Source: Candidatus Magasanikiibacteriota bacterium (lineage in GTDB: Bacteria > Patescibacteriota > Patescibacteriia > Magasanikbacterales > UBA922). Taken from it: a stretch of DNA of 45,052 nt. This document shows, in pieces, positions 41,320-45,052 of this stretch; positions within the stretch are counted from its first letter, which is position 1; every line of letters starts with the position of its first letter. The stretch lies in contig JABJHO010000053.1 of assembly GCA_018661775.1 (NCBI GenBank), positions 1 through 45,052 on the forward strand, given 5' to 3'. Made by a program: the position numbers and the translations under genes. The notes beneath the pieces were generated by a model, which was not told where the DNA came from, did not search any database, and worked only from the letters and a program-made list of their open reading frames with translations.

Positions 41320-42636
41320 ATGACCTTAGAGAAGAAAATACAATCCTTTCCAGATAGCCCCGGGATCTATCTGTTTTTTAATGCAAAAAAAGAGATTATA
41401 TATATCGGAAAGGCAACATCGCTTAAAAAGCGTGTGACAAGTTATTTTACAGGAAAGCGAACAGGCAGGCCCATAGAACGCATGATGCACGAAGTGGTGT
41501 CCATAACCGTAAAACAAACAGAATCAGCTTTGGAAGCTATTATTGCCGAAGCAAATGCAATTACGCAATATTTGCCAAAATACAATGTCCTTGGAAAGGA
41601 TAATAAAAGTTGGAATTATATTGGTATTACGCGCGATACGTATCCACAAATTCACACCATTCGTCAGCATGACATGTATAAGAAATTTGGAGAAAAAACT
41701 AACATAGATGGGTACGAATTTCACAAAGATGCAAAGCAGGCACGTCAGGTGTATAAAAATATTTTTGGTCCATATCCAGGACTTAACACAAATGCAGCTA
41801 TGCGCTTGTTGCAGCGGTTATTTTATTTCTCCACATGTAAGCCGGGAGCAAAGCGGCCGTGCTTGTATTATCAGATGGGCAAGTGTCTTGGTGTGTGTAT
41901 TGGCACCATTACACCAATAGAATATAAAAAACAGGTTATTGCACCGCTGACTATGTTTCTTAAAGGGGGGAAAAAACGAGTGATTACCACATTAGAAAAA
42001 AGGATGAAAGGCGTGGCAAAAGAACGTCATTATGAACATGCTGCACGCCTTCGAGATCAGATTACCGCATTACGGCGTATTCACGATATTGCCCTTATTA
42101 ATAACAGTTTTACACAAGAAGATATTGTGATACAGGATCAAGAATCAAAGCCATTACGCATAGAAGGGTATGATATTTCGCATTTAGGTGGAAAAGGTAT
42201 GGTAGGAAGTATGGTGGTTTTTGTTGGAGGACATGCTAAGAAATCAGACTATAGGATATTTAGCATCAAATCAGTTGTCGGACAAAATGATGTGGCGTGT
42301 CTTGCAGAAGTGTTGACGCGGCGTTTACAGCATGGGTCAAAAGAGGCTCAGAATAGGGGAGGTGCGTATTTTTGGCCACTACCTGACCTTTTTCTTATAG
42401 ATGGTGGAAAACCACAAATACATGCCGTAATGAAGGTGCTAGAGAATTACAACATCCGCATACCTGTTGTAGGAATTGCCAAAGGGAGTGAGCGAAAAAA
42501 GAATGAATTTATTTTTGGAAAACGTGTCAAAAATGTTATTATGTGGGTTGATGCTCATAGAACACTACTTATTGCTATTAGAGATGAGGCACACAGGTTT
42601 GCGCTAAAATATCAGAAGAAAAAGAGAAAACTATAG
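41320..42636 (+). CDS. uvrC: Excinuclease ABC subunit C, short form without helix-hairpin-helix domain
   Basis: 438 residues from ATG 41320; the frame extends to a TTG at 41284 that overlaps nothing useful. GIY-YIG nuclease (SPGIYLFF, then IYIGKA; Y17, Y28), four-Cys region (CKPGAKRPCLYYQMGKCLGVC), UVR domain (KERHYEHAARLRDQITALR), then the RNase H-like nuclease with EGYDISHLGGKGMVGSMVVF, LFLIDGGKPQIHA and IRDEAHRFAL. The tandem HhH DNA-binding end found in the 600-residue UvrC is missing. It would make both incisions in nucleotide excision repair with UvrA and UvrB. The stop is clean, so this is a shortened protein, not a frameshift. Confidence 0.93.
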   Translation: MTLEKKIQSFPDSPGIYLFFNAKKEIIYIGKATSLKKRVTSYFTGKRTGRPIERMMHEVVSITVKQTESALEAIIAEANAITQYLPKYNVLGKDNKSWNYIGITRDTYPQIHTIRQHDMYKKFGEKTNIDGYEFHKDAKQARQVYKNIFGPYPGLNTNAAMRLLQRLFYFSTCKPGAKRPCLYYQMGKCLGVCIGTITPIEYKKQVIAPLTMFLKGGKKRVITTLEKRMKGVAKERHYEHAARLRDQITALRRIHDIALINNSFTQEDIVIQDQESKPLRIEGYDISHLGGKGMVGSMVVFVGGHAKKSDYRIFSIKSVVGQNDVACLAEVLTRRLQHGSKEAQNRGGAYFWPLPDLFLIDGGKPQIHAVMKVLENYNIRIPVVGIAKGSERKKNEFIFGKRVKNVIMWVDAHRTLLIAIRDEAHRFALKYQKKKRKL

Positions 42637-42642
42637 AATTAC

Positions 42643-42671
42643 TTGACAATAATTCTCATATGTGATACGAT
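42643..42671 (+). promoter_or_regulatory. Promoter of the small lipoprotein-like gene
   Basis: TTGACA (42643-42648), 17-bp spacer, TACGAT (42666-42671). The -10 neighbourhood (TATGTGATACGATA) resembles the one at 43104-43116. Confidence 0.75.
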
Positions 42672-42701
42672 AAGCGCTCCGTTTATTTTTTTGGAGGTAT
42701 T

Positions 42702-42971
42702 ATGCGGAGCTGCTATTGTATGCTATTTCTTTTACTCCTGTGCACGGCATGTGACTCTCATGTGGTGACACACATGAACAGTCAGTGTGGTAACCCACAC
42801 TTAAGGATTAAAGACCCTTTTTGGAAGGAGGTGTGTCAATCAAGAAGACAGGTTTCTAATGCTTTACGTGTTTCGTCAGATCAAAAAAAAGATCAGATGT
42901 TAATGGTATTTCTCAAAGAAGATTTTCGCGCATGGCGACGTTTTAGAAGAATAGTTAGGAGTAAAAAATGA
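42702..42971 (+). CDS. Small lipoprotein-like secreted protein
   Basis: 89 residues. A signal sequence RSCYCMLFLLLLCTAC ends in a plausible lipobox (LCTAC), so the protein may be lipid-anchored at the Cys near residue 17. The mature part is basic and helical (RSKK end) with two more Cys. A perfect GGAGGT lies five bases before the ATG. GCTCCG (42676-42681) can pair with CGGAGC just after the start codon, enclosing the ribosome site. Family unknown. The stop overlaps the start of a 24-codon frame (ATGA). Confidence 0.6.
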   Translation: MRSCYCMLFLLLLCTACDSHVVTHMNSQCGNPHLRIKDPFWKEVCQSRRQVSNALRVSSDQKKDQMLMVFLKEDFRAWRRFRRIVRSKK

Positions 42972-43042
42972 TAACCACTTTTCTCGCACTTAATACAGTG
43001 CTTCAGATCCTTGTTATAATCTTTTCAATAAAGGAGTTATAA
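42968..43042 (+). CDS. 24-residue hydrophobic microprotein, coupled to the preceding gene
   Basis: ATG at 42968 overlaps the TGA of the lipoprotein-like gene as ATGA. The frame runs MITTFLALNTVLQILVIIFS and ends KEL before TAA at 43040-43042, one short membrane helix. It is followed directly by a terminator. The overlap and the position before the terminator favour translation, but 24 codons could also occur by chance. Confidence 0.4.
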   Translation: MITTFLALNTVLQILVIIFSIKEL

Positions 43043-43067
43043 AAAAAGAGAATAACAAATTCTCCAC

Positions 43068-43093
43068 CCATCCATGAAATTGGATGGTTTTTT
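43068..43093 (+). terminator. Terminator after the lipoprotein/microprotein unit
   Basis: CCATCCA (43068-43074), loop TGAAAT, TGGATGG (43081-43087), T6 (43088-43093). Confidence 0.87.
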
Positions 43094-43156
43094 ATTACCT
43101 AAATATGTGATAAGATAGAGGTGTCACTTCTTTTATACGGTTTTTTGGAGGATATT

Positions 43157-43369
43157 TTGAATACTGACTATATTGTAATTGTTATGATTCTTTTGGCTTC
43201 GGTAAATATGGAGCACTACACTGAACCGCGTCTTTCGCTTATGCCCATGTCCACCGGAGTGCTTTGCTCATTAATGTATTGGAATGGTTTTCTAGTATTT
43301 GCTCTTCTTTTTTTTCTTGTTTATACATCATTTTTTTACCTGATTAACAAAGACAGTGATCGTAGGTAG
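43157..43369 (+). CDS. Small two-helix membrane protein, TTG start
   Basis: 70 residues from TTG 43157, chosen because GGAGG (43147-43151) is five bases upstream, just as in the lipoprotein-like gene; a GTG at 43121 gives 12 more residues. Two hydrophobic helices (YIVIVMILLASVN and WNGFLVFALLFFLVYTSFFYLI) are joined by a short loop, with a basic tail. Its upstream region (TATGTGATAAGATAG, T-rich, GGAGG) resembles that of the lipoprotein-like gene. Function unknown. Confidence 0.55.
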   Translation: MNTDYIVIVMILLASVNMEHYTEPRLSLMPMSTGVLCSLMYWNGFLVFALLFFLVYTSFFYLINKDSDRR

Positions 43370-43375
43370 GAGGTG

Positions 43376-43402
43376 AAAAAGGCTACTTTACATAGCCTTT
43401 TT
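43376..43402 (+). terminator. Terminator after the small membrane protein gene
   Basis: AAAAAGGCTA (43376-43385), 7-base loop, TAGCCTTTTT (43393-43402). Confidence 0.9.
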
Positions 43403-43420
43403 AGATTCCAGTATAAAAAA

Positions 43421-43435
43421 CATTGTGCGACACTA
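43421..43435 (+). repeat. Interspersed 15-bp motif, copy 2
   Basis: CATTGTGCGACACTA, identical to copy 1 and followed by the same TT. Again located between a terminator and the next promoter. Confidence 0.75.
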
Positions 43436-43461
43436 TTGGGCCCAGGGAGTAAGAAGGAGTC

Positions 43462-43490
43462 TTGACCTTTGGATAGGGTTGTGTTAGTGT
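43462..43490 (+). promoter_or_regulatory. Probable promoter of the third NUDIX gene
   Basis: TTGACC (43462-43467), 17-bp spacer, TAGTGT (43485-43490). It overlaps the extended frame that begins at 43469, arguing for the later start. Confidence 0.5.
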
Positions 43491-43537
43491 TATCTTGTTA
43501 TGTTTCTTTACTTGTCTGTTTGTATAGGAGAAAAATT

Positions 43538-43954
43538 ATGAATAATGTTGAACAATACACATTTAAAGGTGGGGCTTTTGCGATTATCTTCAACAACAAA
43601 AAAGAAGCACTTCTTTGTCACAGAACAGATAGAGATTTATGGAATCTCCCTGGTGGGAGGCAAGAGAGAGGGGAGGCACCTTGGGATACGGCTATACGAG
43701 AAACAAAAGAGGAGGTTGGACTGGAAGTAAATATTGAAAAGTTGGTTGGGCAATACTTCAAACCAGAAGCCAATGAAAACTGTTTTGCATACCTTTGTTC
43801 TGTTGTTAGTGGAAAACCGACACTTACAAATGAGGCTGATGATATTCGATATTTTTCGGTTGATGCATTGCCTGAAAACATATTAACCAGACAGGTTGAG
43901 CGTATTAGAGATGCTTTAGCTAACCACTCTCATCCTGTCCTTAAAATACAGTAG
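43538..43954 (+). CDS. NUDIX hydrolase
   Basis: 138 residues from ATG 43538, which has AGGAG seven bases upstream; the frame could start at 43469 but that lies over the promoter. A canonical NUDIX box: PGGRQERGEAPWDTAI then RETKEEVGL (G-x5-E-x7-RETKEEVGL). It hydrolyses an unknown nucleoside diphosphate derivative. It is the third NUDIX gene in the window, and the three are not close copies of each other. Monocistronic. Confidence 0.9.
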   Translation: MNNVEQYTFKGGAFAIIFNNKKEALLCHRTDRDLWNLPGGRQERGEAPWDTAIRETKEEVGLEVNIEKLVGQYFKPEANENCFAYLCSVVSGKPTLTNEADDIRYFSVDALPENILTRQVERIRDALANHSHPVLKIQ

Positions 43955-43972
43955 GAGGGTTTATAGCAAGTT

Positions 43973-43998
43973 AAAAGACCTTATTTCAGGTCTTTTTT
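43973..43998. terminator. Terminator between NUDIX and peroxiredoxin genes
   Basis: AAAAGACCT (43973-43981), loop TATTTC, AGGTCTTTT (43988-43996). Works in both directions; the peroxiredoxin stop lies in the loop region. Confidence 0.85.
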
Positions 43999-44430
43999 TA
44001 TTTGTGCAACATGTTCTTTGGGCTTTACCTTCGTGTAATGTTTGATAATAACACCTTTTTCATCTATGAGGAATGAATCACGCTGAATACCCATATACTT
44101 CTTTCCAAACATTGATTTTTCTTTCCACACATCATATAGCTTCACCACCACTTTTTCATTATCTGATAGAAGAGGGAAGGGGAGATGCTGCTTGTCGGCA
44201 AATTTTTTGTGTGAATCCACTGAGTCACAACTAATGCCCATGATCACGAGACCAGAGTCAATAAGATCAGTATGGTTATCTCTAAAACTACACGCCTCTA
44301 CAGTGCAGCCAGGAGTAGCATCCTTAGGATAAAAATAGAGGAGTACCTTTTTACCTTTGTATGAAGACAGAGTATGTGAAGTACCGTTTTGATCTAATAA
44401 TGTAAAATCAGGAGCTGCTATACTAATCAT
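43981..44430 (-). CDS. bcp: Thioredoxin-dependent peroxiredoxin, PrxQ/Bcp type
   Basis: 149 residues. PrxQ pattern APDFTLLDQNG, then 'LYFYPKDATPGCTVEACSFRD' with peroxidatic C42 and resolving C47 five residues apart, followed by GISCDSVDSHKKFADKQHLPFPLLSD and the C-terminal SFLIDEKGVI. It reduces hydrogen peroxide and organic peroxides using thioredoxin. Single gene on the minus strand facing a convergent NUDIX gene. No clear promoter was found upstream; a TTGACG lies at 44461-44456 without a good -10 at the right distance. Confidence 0.95.
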   Translation of the reverse strand: MISIAAPDFTLLDQNGTSHTLSSYKGKKVLLYFYPKDATPGCTVEACSFRDNHTDLIDSGLVIMGISCDSVDSHKKFADKQHLPFPLLSDNEKVVVKLYDVWKEKSMFGKKYMGIQRDSFLIDEKGVIIKHYTKVKPKEHVAQIKKDLK

Positions 44431-44494
44431 ATAAAAATGTTATGTTAAAATATAGCGTCAATATACCATGTATTATAAAGATAAACAATTCAAA

Positions 44495-44509
44495 CATTGT
44501 GCGACACTA
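44495..44509 (+). repeat. Interspersed 15-bp motif, copy 3
   Basis: CATTGTGCGACACTA. Inverted relative to copy 4 at 44745-44757; the two enclose about 235 bases. Confidence 0.75.
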
Positions 44510-44744
44510 GTTTGCTTTACTCCAAAAAATGACTTTTAAGTAATAAGGCGATTTTTAATTGGGGACGGTTGTTAGCGGGGGACTGGGGATGAAAAGTTAT
44601 GAAAAAACCACTAATTAAAGAAGTTCTATATAGAGTTAAAGAGGTAGTAACATGGCAACTAAAAGGGTTTAGAACAAAGAACTAAAGGTATATGTGGAGT
44701 AGTTTAACCTAAATAATATAGTGACTAAATAGGGAGGATATATA

Positions 44745-44760
44745 AGTGTCGCACAATATA
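44745..44760 (-). repeat. Interspersed motif, copy 4 (opposite strand)
   Basis: AGTGTCGCACAAT (44745-44757) is the reverse complement of the motif core. GTCGCACAATATA (44748-44760) is also a perfect 13-bp inverted partner of 45018-45030. Confidence 0.75.
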
Positions 44761-44771
44761 GAATAGTTACT

Positions 44772-44921
44772 ATGTTGGAAGAGAGAAGTAGGAACGCATA
44801 CCAATACATGATTTATAGGTTTAACCGGATACTAAAGTCCTGTATGGAGGAAAACATATATTATATTAAGATGTTCTTTTTTATATACAAATTTATATAC
44901 AAAATAACAATGATAAAATAA
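44772..44921 (+). CDS. Doubtful 49-codon frame between inverted motif copies
   Basis: ATG 44772 to TAA 44919-44921. The product is basic and aromatic (MLEERSRNAYQYMIYRFNRI at the start, a Tyr/Phe/Lys-rich end encoded partly by the 12-bp tandem repeat). No Shine-Dalgarno sequence is near. It may be chance or a decayed fragment. Confidence 0.15.
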   Translation: MLEERSRNAYQYMIYRFNRILKSCMEENIYYIKMFFFIYKFIYKITMIK

Positions 44922-45017
44922 ACACCTAAAAAGTTAGTAAAAGAACATGTAGTTTGATACCTATTTCAATTTTCAATATTAAAAATTGTATACATAATAC
45001 ATGTGTGTCGTATAAGA

Positions 45018-45030
45018 TATATTGTGCGAC
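45018..45030 (+). repeat. Interspersed motif, copy 5 (partial)
   Basis: TATATTGTGCGAC, lacking the final ACTA of the full motif. Perfect inverted partner of 44748-44760, enclosing about 257 bases with the doubtful 49-codon frame. Confidence 0.65.
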
Positions 45031-45052
45031 TATACATATATCCTTTACTTTA

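Larger units (their letters stand above)
44431..45052. other. About 620 bases without a convincing gene; very AT-rich, repeat-bearing
   Basis: No RNA gene or long frame is recognised. The stretch holds three copies of the interspersed motif (44495, 44745 on the other strand, 45018), a short frame of 28 codons at 44599, a 49-codon frame at 44772, a G-rich patch (about 44560-44590), and a perfect 12-bp tandem repeat TTTATATACAAA (44880-44903). It may be a non-autonomous mobile element remnant or decayed DNA. Confidence 0.6.

Noticed and set aside
43469-43537. Longer start for the third NUDIX protein
   Set aside because: It would begin inside the predicted promoter, while ATG 43538 has AGGAG upstream and fits the family length.
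44599-44685. 28-codon basic frame in the gene-free end
   Set aside because: Short, no Shine-Dalgarno sequence, no family resemblance; left only as a note in the region description.
1-45052. CRISPR arrays, rRNA, tmRNA or RNase P RNA
   Set aside because: No regularly spaced repeats of CRISPR size, and no rRNA or large structured RNA sequence was recognised. The repeats seen are five short motifs and one 55-bp pair.
1-45052. UGA recoded to glycine, as in some Patescibacteria
   Set aside because: Several genes end at TGA with the next gene starting in the overlap (for example ATGA at 25920 and 42968), and no family protein needs read-through.

Overview
The window looks like a chromosomal segment of a small-genome bacterium of the Patescibacteria (Candidate Phyla Radiation), most likely in or near the Parcubacteria. 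The evidence is mixed. The DNA is AT-rich and genes are tightly packed. Several proteins are shortened: TsaB is about half length, and UvrC lacks its C-terminal helix-hairpin-helix region. Many genes lack a Shine-Dalgarno sequence. Several family architectures (HMA-SafE-cupredoxin fusion, PP2C-like/propeller membrane protein, winged-helix plus nucleotidyltransferase-like regulator) are ones I associate with this group from memory. TGA is used as stop, so the Gracilibacteria-type recoding is not in use. The lineage is an inference from content, not a phylogeny.

Layout. 1-5.9 kb: the end of ftsX, tRNA-Gln, then a same-strand copper block of five genes: a His-rich membrane protein, a small His/Cys exported protein, a 42-residue membrane microprotein, CopA, and an HMA-SafE-cupredoxin fusion. 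6-10 kb: a DEAD-box helicase behind a strongly structured leader, a prenyl diphosphate synthase, tRNA-Asn, a Host_attach/baeRF-like protein and a NUDIX gene enclosed by 55-bp direct repeats. 10.2-18.3 kb: an atypical NRAMP transporter, dnaE, a divergent PRPP synthetase, tsaD, an unknown HTH protein and tRNA-Glu. 18.4-23.5 kb: rplJ-rplL behind an L10-type leader with an attenuator, a PP2C-like/propeller protein, a winged-helix regulator, a short tsaB and a DEDD exonuclease.

23.5-32.2 kb is the most coherent system: an iron-sulfur assembly locus. An IscR-like Rrf2 regulator is followed by nifS/iscS-type desulfurase, sufB, sufD, sufS, sufU, a NUDIX gene, sufC, a sufT-like MIP18 gene, a thioredoxin-like 2Fe-2S ferredoxin and a three-Cys ferredoxin. 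A ferredoxin-NADP reductase-like flavoprotein is transcribed divergently. The two promoters overlap back to back on one 17-bp palindrome, so a single Rrf2 site could control both cluster assembly and its electron supply.

32.2-42.6 kb: clpB under a CIRCE-type operator, a WecG/TagA glycosyltransferase, an SpoU methyltransferase, gltX, tRNA-Thr, an exported HExxH protein, a RimK-like ATP-grasp ligase, an MFS transporter and short uvrC. 42.6-45.05 kb looks accessory: two small membrane or lipoprotein genes with similar promoters and strong Shine-Dalgarno sites, a coupled 24-residue microprotein, a NUDIX gene, a PrxQ peroxiredoxin, and about 620 bases without a convincing gene. That last stretch carries three of the five copies of an interspersed 13-15-bp motif (ATTGTGCGACACT).

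Promoters are very readable (TTGACA-like, 16-18 bp, TATAAT-like) and most transcription units end in clear hairpin-plus-U terminators, so the regulatory calls rest on direct sequence inspection. Function calls rest on motif recognition without database searches.
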